This document shows, piece by piece, positions 11,946-22,024 of a stretch of DNA of 64,000 bases. This stretch comes from Mycoemilia scoparia. Taxonomy: Eukaryota; Kickxellomycota; Kickxellomycetes; Kickxellales; Kickxellaceae. Under the pieces are notes generated by a model. It searched no databases. It worked only from the letters and a program-made list of their open reading frames with translations, and was not told where the DNA came from. Each line of letters opens with the position of its first letter. The first letter of the stretch is position 1. The DNA lies in contig JANBPU010000001.1 in the NCBI GenBank assembly GCA_027575805.1, positions 620,001 through 684,000 of the forward strand, given 5' to 3'. The position numbers and the translations under genes are program-made.

Positions 11946-14136
11946 CTATGGATCATATGCTTGGGATGGCGATGCTGGTGGAGAAATAGAGAGTTGACCC
12001 AACTGAGTTCTGATACTATCGACATTGGAGTAGAAATTCTCCTGGTGTCTAAGAACAAGCCGTGTCAATGCTGCAATGGCACTCTTGGTCTGCTGGACCT
12101 CGGACTTGAGATACTCATTTTCCTTTCGCAGCTTATGAACAAGATTTATCTGCATCGCTTCGTAGCTATTCCGTGGTTGATGTTGATGTTGGGATAAGAA
12201 TGGTGATGCAAACGAGGAGATGCTTGTTGGATTTTTTGACATCGCTGCCAGAGGCGCCTTTCCTTCCGGTGCAGGCAATGGTGCTTGTGTAGCTGTGGGA
12301 GTGGCTCCTTTAACATGCTGAGATGGAAGCAGTGGCGATTTTATGTTCTGGTTCAAAGAAGCCATCGCCACACTGCATGAGTCCCGCTCATGGCTGGCTT
12401 CCATTATAGTTGACATCGAAACACGGTGCTCGCCTGGCTTTAGGAGCTGAGTGGCAGGCCTGTTATCATTCATTGCATACCGCAGACCGGTTGCAGGTGT
12501 GGTCGTATTTGATGGGGGTGCTGAATGTTTTGGCGTCTTTTCTGAATCTTGGGCCTGCTGGCTGTTTGCTGGCATGCGAGATAGTCTTCGGAATTCCATA
12601 TACCCAAACCCATCTCTAGTCCAATCAAACGAAAGGTCAACATCACTTGTGCTGTCGCTACCTTCGCCATCTGAGTCCTCTTCCAGCCATTCGGTAATAG
12701 CTTCAATGTTATCTTCGCCAACGCCAAGTGGCGATGTTGGCATTGGCTTCCCAGGTTGCTGCTCCAGCCAAAAATCTGCCGACAGATCAATTGAATTGGA
12801 ATTGGGAAAGACACTAAAGGTTGATTCCGAATCCGTCGATGACGTTGCCTCTTTGGAATCACTAGCGCTATTTAGCTCCGGACGATGCGGGGAAGAATGG
12901 GACTGACGGTTTCTAAGAGTAATATTTGGTGCATCTCCAGATTTGATAAGGTCCTTTGGGCTAGGAAGCCTGAGCTTCTCGGCCCTTCGTGACCCTACCA
13001 TCTCGGTAAGGCATTCGTCTCTACAGTCAAGAATTTTTATATCATCAACAAGACGTTTATATTCATCATTGGTCTGGCTGATGTGATGGTAATAAACTCT
13101 CTTGTCCCAGTCCGGATCCTTTAGTTGCAGTGGTATTTCCTGGAACATGGCAACAACGCTTTCTTGGTCGAAGAAATCAACCTGGGTCGATGAGCTGTCA
13201 TCAGTGTCGTCCATAGGCTCAGGGTCCCCGACAATGCCAAGTCCACCAGAAGGACCGCGAGTGCATGGAGACTTCTCGCTGAGAGAACGCGGTGAGAGGA
13301 TAGAATCTGGCATCTGGGCTTTCCTCCGCTTTTCACGCAATGCTTCGAGCTTCTTTCTGATATCAGTCGTAGACACCCGCTGAGGCTTAGCTTGGGTATT
13401 ATTTTTTGCGGGAGCAGGGGTGTTTTTGTCGTTTGAAGTGGTTTTTGGTTGCTCCAGCTGTTTTACACGAACTGTTGACATTGGGCTTTCAATACATATG
13501 GTTTTGGACCTTTGTCGGTGTGTGTCTTGGTGTCTTTTGCCTGTGTTTGTCCCAAACTCGCCGGGGTGATAGTCGATATCAAAGCGCGTTGGGGTTCCAG
13601 GCGCAATGGTTGATGAGGATATTTCTCTTCTAACAGTTGCTTCTCTGCGTGACTGCTGGACTTTTCTAAGAAGTCTATCTATTCTTTCCCCACATTCCTC
13701 TACGCCAACTACCTGGCCATCACCACCGTATCCAAATTTATCCTTGCCCAGCTCTGGAGATTTAAATTCTACACCTACATCATGACCGTGACCTACAAAC
13801 TTGTGGTTCTGATCCCTCGGTGTATTTAACTCTGGGAATTTCACACCGCAATGTCCTGCTGTTGCTGTTGTGGTGGTGGTGGTCTCAATATTCAATGTCT
13901 GTGCTCGCCTGCGAGGGGTGGTGTTGCAACCGATATACGACGGATTTGTGACATTTCTGCAAAGCCTTGACGGCGTCTGATTCCGTGTTGGCTTTGTTGT
14001 ATTCATTTTTGAGTTTAGAATATCGCTGATCTTCTTTTCGAATATAAGTGCTCCACCAAGCGCCACTTTTGGTTGGTTTGGACGACGTGTTTTCGATTGT
14101 TGGCTTATTGAAGAGCTTCTGCTGATGATGGTAGTA

Positions 14137-14168
<32 letters not shown>

Positions 14169-15404
14169 ACGACTAGGAGGTATGCTGGCTTGTGGTTTTG
14201 TCCAGATAATGGACTCACGGCCTACGATTTATATATAAATAAACAACAGGGGTGAGAAGGTGCAATAATGCAAAGTGGCAGAAATCGAGCAAAGGAAACA
14301 AAGGAAGATTTTTGATGGTGTAGATGTATGGACACACTTGAAAACAAACAGCTAACACAGTGGTTACTTTATGTCAATCACAATGCCGCTTGGGTGATTA
14401 ACAATAATTAGACGCGATAATTGTGTAAGCCACACTCGCAGCTGCTTGTGTTGTTTTGTTGTGGTAACAGGCCCTTCTTCTAAAGTCAAGGCTGTCAAAA
14501 TGGACATACCCACACAATTTACAAACAATTCAAAATGGGCATAATGATGTGCTAGATAAATTGTGAGGGCCCAACAAGGAACCACGCCATATGTGGAGGG
14601 GTGGTGGCAATACAAAGGATAAAGAACACAGATGTATAACTTACGAGCAAGGGCCTGTGGGTGGGATGCTATTCTCTTCGGATGAAAGATGCCTTGGCTT
14701 GGTGATTTTTCCGACGAAAGCGAAATTGCTCTATTTCTCAAGACATTTGGCGGTTTATGACCAAGGCTTTGTTTTGCACACCTGCTGTTAGCGGTTGCAC
14801 CCATGGCATTGTTGGCTATGCGCGAATTGTTGTGCTTTACATCTAACACTTTATTTTGAACACTTGAGTGGTTTCTGCTGCAGCTGCTGTTAGTGCTTGT
14901 CAAAGAACTGGGGGTTTGTGGAGGCGATTGGTGCTGCGGGTTAGGTGTAATGGCCTGCTGGGATGCTGGATGTCTGGGCATCTCTCCCGAGATTGATGAT
15001 TTCCGCTGAATACCTAACCCTTGCCGGCGGCATCCACGAGATTGCTGATGTGAAAAGACATGGCCATTATATGTGGTCTGTGGTAGTCCACAAATGCTGT
15101 TTCTCTTGGTTCTATTTCTGTATATAGCTGACATATTTCGTTGAGCGGGGCACCTCTCACCTGGTATTGTCGTTGATGCCTTGGAAAAGGACTGTGATGG
15201 GCTGTATCCGGCCGCCTTTCTGTTGCAAGATGTTGATATGGTAAGGCTCTGGGCTCGGGCTCTGCGACCTACTACTTTGGAACGTGTAATACTGTTTTCC
15301 GTCAATCTCGGGCTGCTGGTGTTGCAGCAAAGCCTATTTGTTTCTTTGGCAGCGCTCATATGGGGTGTTGTAACACACTTTTCTGGTATCGAGGCAAGTG
15401 TCAT
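11946..15404 (-). CDS. Unidentified coiled-coil protein, paralogue B
   Basis: Not recognised. Exons: 15404-14645 and 14221-11946 (CGTAAGT...TCGTAG, in phase), 3036 nt, 1011 residues; an in-frame TGA lies shortly upstream of the ATG. Mostly disordered, rich in Ser, Thr, Pro and basic residues; a run of about 11 serines is encoded by AGC/AGT repeats at about 14132-14170. Three ordered pieces stand out: the motif RKKLEALREKRRKA (about residues 542-555), an acidic region around DFFDQESVVAMFQEIPLQ, and a C-terminal predicted coiled coil (about 935-995) with LRKENEYLKSEV and ALTRLVL. The same motif and coil occur in the neighbouring gene at 17543-19027, in the same orientation. The open frame continuing to 14364 is read-through of the intron, not coding. 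Confidence 0.75.
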
Positions 15405-16984
15405 ATGTAATACTCGTTTCGGTCACAATATTATAATATACCAGCACAAAATAAAACAAAAGCGAGTGAAAGAGGAAGAGCAATCTCAGATGAGGGGGAG
15501 CGATGTGGGCGTGTGCGTCTTGTAAATACAGGGAGAGGCAGGGATCGAAAAATAATCAACACTTTACTGGACTGATGCTGCAAGCTCCAGTGGTCTTGAA
15601 CTTTGTGGTATATTTAGAATGCTCCCGATGTGGAATTGGCTTATCTGCAGCTGGTGCCAAGATGAGAGACTGATGGTTTATGTGTATACGTGGTGAATAT
15701 ATGAAAAGTCAATGCGCACGGCCCTATGAGACTGGTACTTTTTGTAGGAGGAAAGGAGCATTTTTGTCTTTGCTTGGTGCCGGAAGAAGGCCCAATATTT
15801 AAGTCGGCTACTTGTAGTAGCCTTTCCAGGAAAGGGGTCAAGATAAAGTCAGTGTGAAGCTATAATGGCAAAAGATATACAAGCAATATAAGGTGGCAAA
15901 CCCAGCCAAGAACAGTAGCTCTTATTATGGCTGCTGTGATCAGCACAAAACAAATACCCTAAATAAGCACAGAAAACATTGGGCTGAGTGCGGCTAGGTC
16001 AGCTCGCAAGTTTACAAATAAACCACAATTTGTGCTGGTCTGGTTCTGAGTATCGACCCAGCTTTGAGCAAACTGGTTTGTGTGAGCCATACTGCGTATT
16101 AAGCCCTATATATTTTACATTTATGTGAAGGACTTGGTAGATTTGCATGTCATGGCCCACGTCTATTGTCTGTACGTTCTTGTGCGGGCATCGCTTGTTT
16201 TTAAAACTTTAACTCAAAAAATCTACTGTACATGTTGCATATGCATTAGCAAAAATTTAAGCCAACAAACATCCAGTGGCCGGGCTTCTTTCTAAACCGG
16301 GGTTAATAAAGCAGTTATATGTCTGCCCGCAAAGACTGGAACCCCACTATGAAGTTCTGCCTAAGGATTTTGGCTCAAGCAGTAGACAACGCTCTGTTTA
16401 CTTGCAGATTCCAAATTGAGTCCCAATTCATGTTTATAACTGTAAGGGCAAGCACGCACACACAAATGTACTCATCCTGGCCTACACACATTTGTTCTCG
16501 GAATATACTGGCCATTTAGCTCTTATAGACTTTATAGATTACTATTAAATTTGTCAATATTGGTTAATGTGTCGAGCCATTACTGCCACTGCAAAACACG
16601 CCTTTTTATTATTACAAAAGTGGAGAGAGAAAACTTTTCAAGCTAGTTTACTAGCTGATAGCTATATGGCAATCCTGTGTCTTTTAACATGCATTTTGTA
16701 GTGGAAAGTTGTCAATATCATGCTAAAACGACAGCAAAGGGAAATTGGAATCTGCATATCTGTAGTATATCAGTTATTCCATGCAAACATTGAAGGAGAG
16801 ATACCCATCACCCAGGCAAAACAAACAGCACAGCTCAAGTCAGAATTCATGAATATGACATAGTCACCTTGTTCAACATTCTTTAAAAATTTGATGATGT
16901 AGTGCAGTAGCGGTGCATTTTTTGATGCCATCTCATAACATCAATCCAATAAGCTTATGAGCTATCTATAAATGGCAGAGTAGT

Positions 16985-17120
16985 CTCCATCAAAGGTGTA
17001 CTAGGATAGTACCTTGGTTAATAGCCAGACTGCAGCTAAAGTGCACGACTTATGGACCAGTTTGCAGGGAATGTATGAGGGTATCTGTCTGTTCCCTTTT
17101 GGTGGAGTGCTTTCAGATGA
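16985..17120 (+). repeat. Second-family repeat unit (B), copy 1
   Basis: Contains GGTGTACTAGGATAG, ATAGCCAGAC, and GCAGGGAATGTATGAGGGTA, shared with copies at 17128-17345, 35418-35710 and 51135-51282. Confidence 0.75.
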
Positions 17121-17127
17121 CAGTAGA

Positions 17128-17345
17128 CTTCTTTAAAAGGGTGGTTGGTTGTACTAGGATAGTCCCTTGGATACTAGCCAATCATCACCGAGACTCCAGC
17201 TAAAACACATGAATTGCGGGCTAGCTTCCAGGGAATGTATGAGGGTACCAATCTGTTTTCTTTTGATAGAGAACTTGCCATCTGGCTGTGATTTCCCCTA
17301 TAGTGGTTGACCACCAAAAAATACTCTTCAAAAACCATGATCCAT
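17128..17345 (+). repeat. Composite: unit B copy 2 joined to a MITE right half
   Basis: Begins CTTCTTTAAAAGGGTGGTTG and carries ACTAGGATAGTCCCTTGGAT and GGGAATGTATGAGGGTACCA. It then runs into the MITE core CTGGCTGTGATTTCCCC and a diverged right terminus (TTCAAAAACCATGATCCATAT). It matches the inner and right parts of the full composite at 35418-35710 read on its minus strand. Confidence 0.75.
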
Positions 17346-17410
17346 ATGCACAACTAGGTGAAGCAAAAGAATTTATTATATTAGGCGATTAGGGGTGGAC
17401 AAGAGGGAAT

Positions 17411-17526
17411 ACGTGTAGTTATTTTTGAAGGGTGGCTATTTACTAGCAAATAGTGGCCTCACATTTGACTGTGATTTCCCCTATGATTTTTGGCTACCAA
17501 AAGATACCCCTCACAAATTACCAGCC
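17411..17526 (+). mobile_element. Degenerate MITE-like element
   Basis: Left end GTAGTTATTTTTGAAGGGTG, core CATTTGACTGTGATTTCCCC, right end CCCCTCACAAATTACCAGCC. Termini are decayed. Confidence 0.65.
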
Positions 17527-17542
17527 ATACTTAGATGTGAGC

Positions 17543-19027
17543 TTAAGTTGACATTGGCGGAGACTGGTCTAATGGGGTTTTTGGCGTATCTAATGCTGAG
17601 ATGTGCCGGCGTAGTTCCTTGATCTCAGCCTCATTGGCTGCACAGGAAGCCAGTACCAGCTTTGATAGTGTTTTCAAAGTGTTTTGCATGGTTCCAAGCT
17701 CATTACGCATTTGCGAGTTTTCAGCCATCAGCGCAGATATTTCTGGCTGGAGTGAGGCTGCCAGGGGGATCGGTCCCATGTTCTTTAGAGAGTTCGTCCG
17801 ACGGCGGGATTTCTTTTTTTCGTGGCGGGTGCGATCAACGGTGCTAGGTGGATTTGTTAGATTGGTTCTTGGGATATTGATTGTGAACTCGGGCGTTGTT
17901 GACAAGGGCGAGTCTGCCGATGGGAACTGGTACCCCTTTGCTTTTGTCGAAGTTGTTGGCAGAGGAGAAGGGAGAGCATCTTCTCCGCTTGTACGTGATA
18001 CGGTGGGCGTTGTCATTTGCTGCTGAGTAGTTCCATGAGAGCTTGGAGACATGTTATTTGAGATATGTTGAGGAGGCTGTGTGGGGCTGTTTGATGGGTA
18101 TATTTCGTGCAACAACACGTCAAATGCTGAATTGTTAAAGAATGCTTCGTCATCGAGATAATCTTCCTTTGTCTTTGGCTGTTCCTTGTGTTTAGCTTGT
18201 CCGGTTGGAGTGCTCTGAAGCATCGAGTGTGTGGTCGAATGCTGGTGCTGTGGTATTTGTTCAGAATCTACACCACCAGTATCGGATGCACCTGCCTCTT
18301 GGCGTTTTTGGCGCAATGCTGCCAGCTTATCGGCCTTCCTCATAGATCCAATGCGTGCCTGTTCACGCATTCTGGCAGGATATCTGTTCTTTGGCGTTTC
18401 TGTATATTCATCGGCATTCCTTCCCAGAACCAATGATAGGTTGGGGTGGCCCAAATGAGGCTCGGTTATGTTTCTATTTTGCTTCCCAGGCTGCACTGTT
18501 TTTCCGTTCGTGCTATTGTTTGAGGCCTTGCGACTTAGAGGGGTGCTCGCTACTGGCGAAGATGATTCTGAGTTAGGGCTTGACTTTGGGGTGGTCAGGG
18601 GAGGGATTTGTCTGTGCAAGTTCGGGACCGAGTACATTTTATTGCTGTCTCCACGACTTCTACATCTAGAATTAAGCATAGGCGTGGTCTGTGTTGAAAT
18701 ACTTAAGCCATCTTTGCGCGGCTGGTGTGTATTAGGGGACTTGCTAGTACTGTATTTAACCTCAGGGAGTGCTGTTTTTGGGCCTCTGAATATATCATCG
18801 TCTGCCTCAAACGGATCAGTGTGGGTACCATCCCATCGTAGCTTGTTCTTTGTTGCTTGATGCAGAAGGTCGCGAACTGGCTCCCAGCGCTTCTGCCTTC
18901 GGGTGATCTTATCTTCTATTTGGACATATTTTTCACTTGCAATTCGGGTCGGGCTTTGGGTGTTCGTCTGGATTGTCTCATTTCCGTAATTGTTGATAGT
19001 GGTGGGTCTAGTAGGGCTCTCACTCAT
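17543..19027 (-). CDS. Unidentified coiled-coil protein, paralogue C
   Basis: Not recognised. A single open frame of 494 residues; an in-frame TAA sits one codon before the ATG, supporting the start. Low-complexity Ser/Thr/Pro/Asn-rich sequence surrounds a basic helix ADKLAALRQKRQEAG (about residues 232-246) and a C-terminal predicted coiled coil (about 420-478) with LMAENSQMRNELGTM and LSKLVLA. Both elements align by eye with the gene at 11946-15404 (LEALREKRRKA; LRKENEYLKSEV...RLVL), in the same order and orientation. An acidic DDEAFFNNSAF stretch may correspond to the acidic patch of the paralogue. A membrane, enzymatic or DNA-binding signature is not visible; a scaffold role is possible but unproven. 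It stands head-to-head with the bZIP gene. Confidence 0.75.
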   Translation of the reverse strand: MSESPTRPTTINNYGNETIQTNTQSPTRIASEKYVQIEDKITRRQKRWEPVRDLLHQATKNKLRWDGTHTDPFEADDDIFRGPKTALPEVKYSTSKSPNTHQPRKDGLSISTQTTPMLNSRCRSRGDSNKMYSVPNLHRQIPPLTTPKSSPNSESSSPVASTPLSRKASNNSTNGKTVQPGKQNRNITEPHLGHPNLSLVLGRNADEYTETPKNRYPARMREQARIGSMRKADKLAALRQKRQEAGASDTGGVDSEQIPQHQHSTTHSMLQSTPTGQAKHKEQPKTKEDYLDDEAFFNNSAFDVLLHEIYPSNSPTQPPQHISNNMSPSSHGTTQQQMTTPTVSRTSGEDALPSPLPTTSTKAKGYQFPSADSPLSTTPEFTINIPRTNLTNPPSTVDRTRHEKKKSRRRTNSLKNMGPIPLAASLQPEISALMAENSQMRNELGTMQNTLKTLSKLVLASCAANEAEIKELRRHISALDTPKTPLDQSPPMST

Positions 19028-19924
19028 GCTTTAGTATCAGGAATGTACTTGAACTTCTCACGCAATCTGGAAGGAATCTATGTAGGTTGACGAATTTTGC
19101 GTATGGTGATATTAATGTGTGGAGAAGGCATCAACAAACAAAAAACTAGCAAAGCAAAAAGTCATCTCAGTTAGTACCTTGCTATGAGTGTATAAACAGC
19201 CCTGTCTTGTGGCTTTTCTAGTTATCATCATGTTTTGGACAAACATTGCTCATCATAACAACCGCCAAGCCGGATTTGAAGTGCTCATGGGCCTTTTTAT
19301 GTTAGAAAGTTATGAAAGCACTTTTGGCTTTAATTGTTGTCTTCTTTCAGGTGCAAGATTCCTAATAACCCTTCTAGATACATTATTATTTTAATCGAGA
19401 CAAATCTTGTGCAGACGCCCAGTCAAGCACACCAGAGCATTTGTGACCGTTGTAGGGAACTTCCCGAGTCACCCTAGAAACTATAATTCTCTGAAATGAG
19501 TACATGAGTGCATGGAATACAAGAACCTTGCCCGTTTAGAAGGGAAAATCCAAGAAATTATCCAATAATGTTAGAATCGTGCCCCTTCCCTAGCATCTTT
19601 GCAGATACAGCAAGTGAACGTTCAGAGGACTCGGCTGCGTAAAAGAATATGAGAGAATTGTAGTGTGCGTGCTGTGATACTTAGGGCATGCTCCAATCAG
19701 CGCCCTGAGATTAAAACATAATTGTTGAATCAGTGGTCTTTGCTTCAACAATTGGGCTTTGCCTTGGCAATAATGGGTAGGCCTATTTGTCAGCTGGCTT
19801 TCATAGCCCCTTATCGTTTTCTTTTTGTTTTTCAGCCATTTTGCTCTATTGGTCAAAAATACTTTACCTTTCTGGCAAACCATTTTCTAAAACAACACTA
19901 TCAGAAATTCACTCAAAACTTAAA
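19028..19924. other. Divergent intergenic/promoter region
   Basis: Upstream region shared by the coiled-coil gene (-) and the bZIP gene (+). No repeat or supported open frame seen. Confidence 0.5.
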
Positions 19925-21785
19925 ATGAGCACAACTGAAATAACAAAGCGCCCGCACGAGGCATCAGAGAACGATGCCGACCTTCAAGCGAAGCGCTCGA
20001 CTTCTAGCAACATACATGGTGCGTTTGCCCATCCTACTCATACTCTTTATTACTATTATAGCTTTTATAGTAGCATTTGTCATTCTGCTTTTTGAGCTGC
20101 TATGATGGGGTTCATGTTTTACTTTATATAAACTGCAACTGACATATGTGCCCTTTTGGCTTTTAGATCAAGAAGCTCAATCTCCACAAGCCAAGAATAG
20201 CCATAAAAAGCCCGGAAGAAAACCCTTGACTACTGAGGCAACTTCCGTAAGTGTATTTAGAAAGCTACTTGCATTTACCAGTGCTTTGTTTGAGACAGAT
20301 GGTGCTTACGTATGCAAACTGCTCTGTTCCAAAATGATATAGAAAAGAACCGCTCAGAACCGTGCTGCTCAGAGAGCATTTCGTGAAAGAAGACAAAAGT
20401 ATATCACGGAGCTTGAAGAGCAAGTAAAGGCCATATCTGATCAGCAGGAGCTCACCAACCGTGAGAACAAGCAGCTTCGCGCATTAATTCAAAAGCTACA
20501 ACACGAAAACTCTAAGCTACGTAACGGAAAGTTTACGTATTCTGTTGATTCTGCTTCTGACACCAATGTCTTTTCCGAAATCCTCTCAAACATTGACAAA
20601 TACAATAACTCGACTCCAACCGGATTCTTGGATCTGAGCTCTATTTTTGCTCTTCAGCAAGCTGCTGTTGGCGGTGTTAATGCAAACAAGGGCCCAAACA
20701 TGCAAAACTCTCCCGTGGAAAGTATTGGTACTAACTCATCGCAAAAGCAGTCACCAGAGTCAAAGGATCAATCTCCACAAAGTGTCCCTGTCAGATTTAA
20801 CACGCCATCTAACCACTCATCGCCTCTCTCTGACACTGAGAATCAGAAACCAACCATACCTTTGCATGAAGAAAAGATAACTAGCCAGGAGGAACCCAAA
20901 GAGCCTACCAATACAGCTGAAATAAAGGATTACGTTGATTCTAAAGGTATCACCGACAATACCGCAGCAGTTTGTCCAAACATAGAGAATAATAATAATA
21001 TCTTGAACAACAAAGGAAATGCACAGGTGCCAGTGTCTATTACTAACAGTGCCAGCAATACCTTTTCTTCCGACATATCTCAGCAACTCCTTTCTTCTCT
21101 CAACAGTACTATTCCTCCATCCTCAGAAAACTTCTTTGCTCCGCTATCGAACTTTGCCACATCTCCGACTACTCCTGGAACGGAACTGAAGACGCCGAAT
21201 GCACCATTTAGTATTGATGACTTGAGCACAGACATATTCACAAATTATCGTGACCCACAGAGCAGTGCTGGCACATCGAATAACTCCGGCCCTCTCACCG
21301 ATGAGTTTTTGAGCATGCTCTTTCCAAACACTGTTGATTCTGATCCTGTTGCCACAGGAACCACCAGCCTCAACAATACAGTGCCTTCGCAAAGTCCAGT
21401 GTTTGATATCCTCAAACAACTTGGTGGAAACAACTCTTCACAGCAAACACCTGAAAGTGTATCTAGTCACACTGTGCCTGCTGAGTGCATTTGTGAATCT
21501 GATGCTTGTGATTGCAGAGAAGTCTGTCCTGTACATGGCAATCCAAAAGTCAATTCACCTTTAGTCAAGGAGACTCCAAAGGAAATGCTTGGCTATGTCT
21601 GCACTCCATCCAATCGCCTTAATGACTCAGAGCTTGATGATCTCTGCTCTCTGATGTATAAGCAAGCAAAATGCAGCGAAGTCCAGAAAAGAATCCAGCT
21701 TGAACGTGAGCGCTTGAGGCTAGAGTCTGAGCTCAAGCTTTACCAAACTAAACAGAAATTAGCAAAAGAATATGGACTTCCATAG
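19925..21785 (+). CDS. Yap1/Pap1-like bZIP transcription factor
   Basis: Nuclear basic-leucine-zipper factor of the AP-1-like Yap1/Pap1 group, which in fungi controls oxidative-stress and drug-response genes. Exons: 19925-20018, 20167-20246, 20343-21785; 1617 nt, 538 residues, in phase. The basic region KRTAQNRAAQRAFRERRQKY (about 59-78) carries the group signature NRAAQRAFRERR, preceded by KPGRKPL and followed by a leucine zipper (about 80-115). A long Ser/Asn/Thr-rich activation-type region follows. Near the C-terminus a cysteine cluster CICESDACDCREVCPVHG (about 440-457) and later CSLMYKQAKC occupy the position of the C-terminal redox (CRD) region of Yap1/Pap1. A short charged helix follows the last cysteines. 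No N-terminal cysteine-rich domain is obvious. bZIP class is secure; redox sensing is inferred from position and cysteine content. Confidence 0.92.
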
Positions 21786-22024
21786 GTTTAACCTGCTATT
21801 ATATATACATTTGACTGTGTGTGCGTTTACATGTTTTTTACTATTATGCATGTTTTGCCGCTATTTATGGATAGCAATGAACAGGACAGCACATCTGCTT
21901 TATCCACTTTAATTATTTTTCCAGATTTACCCATGATTTCAAACTGTACTATTTTAACCAAATAAGATTTTACTACTAAAGTATTCTAAAAAATAAATCA
22001 AATCAACAATTCAAAAATATTTAT

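Larger units (their letters stand above)
15405..17542. other. Intergenic region with repeat cluster at its distal end
   Basis: Between the two coiled-coil genes. The first 1.5 kb shows no supported gene. From about 16985 to 17526 it is built almost wholly of repeat units (two copies of the second repeat family and one degenerate MITE-like copy), ending about 15 bp from the stop codon of paralogue C. Confidence 0.6.

Noticed and set aside
14364..14644. C-terminal extension of the exon-1 open frame of paralogue B.
   Set aside because: A good GTAAGT donor at 14644 joins in phase to the next exon; the sequence beyond is intron read-through.
16985..17345. Clustered direct repeats considered as a CRISPR-like array.
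   Set aside because: Only two long, diverged copies without regular spacers, in a eukaryotic genome; they match dispersed repeats elsewhere in the window.
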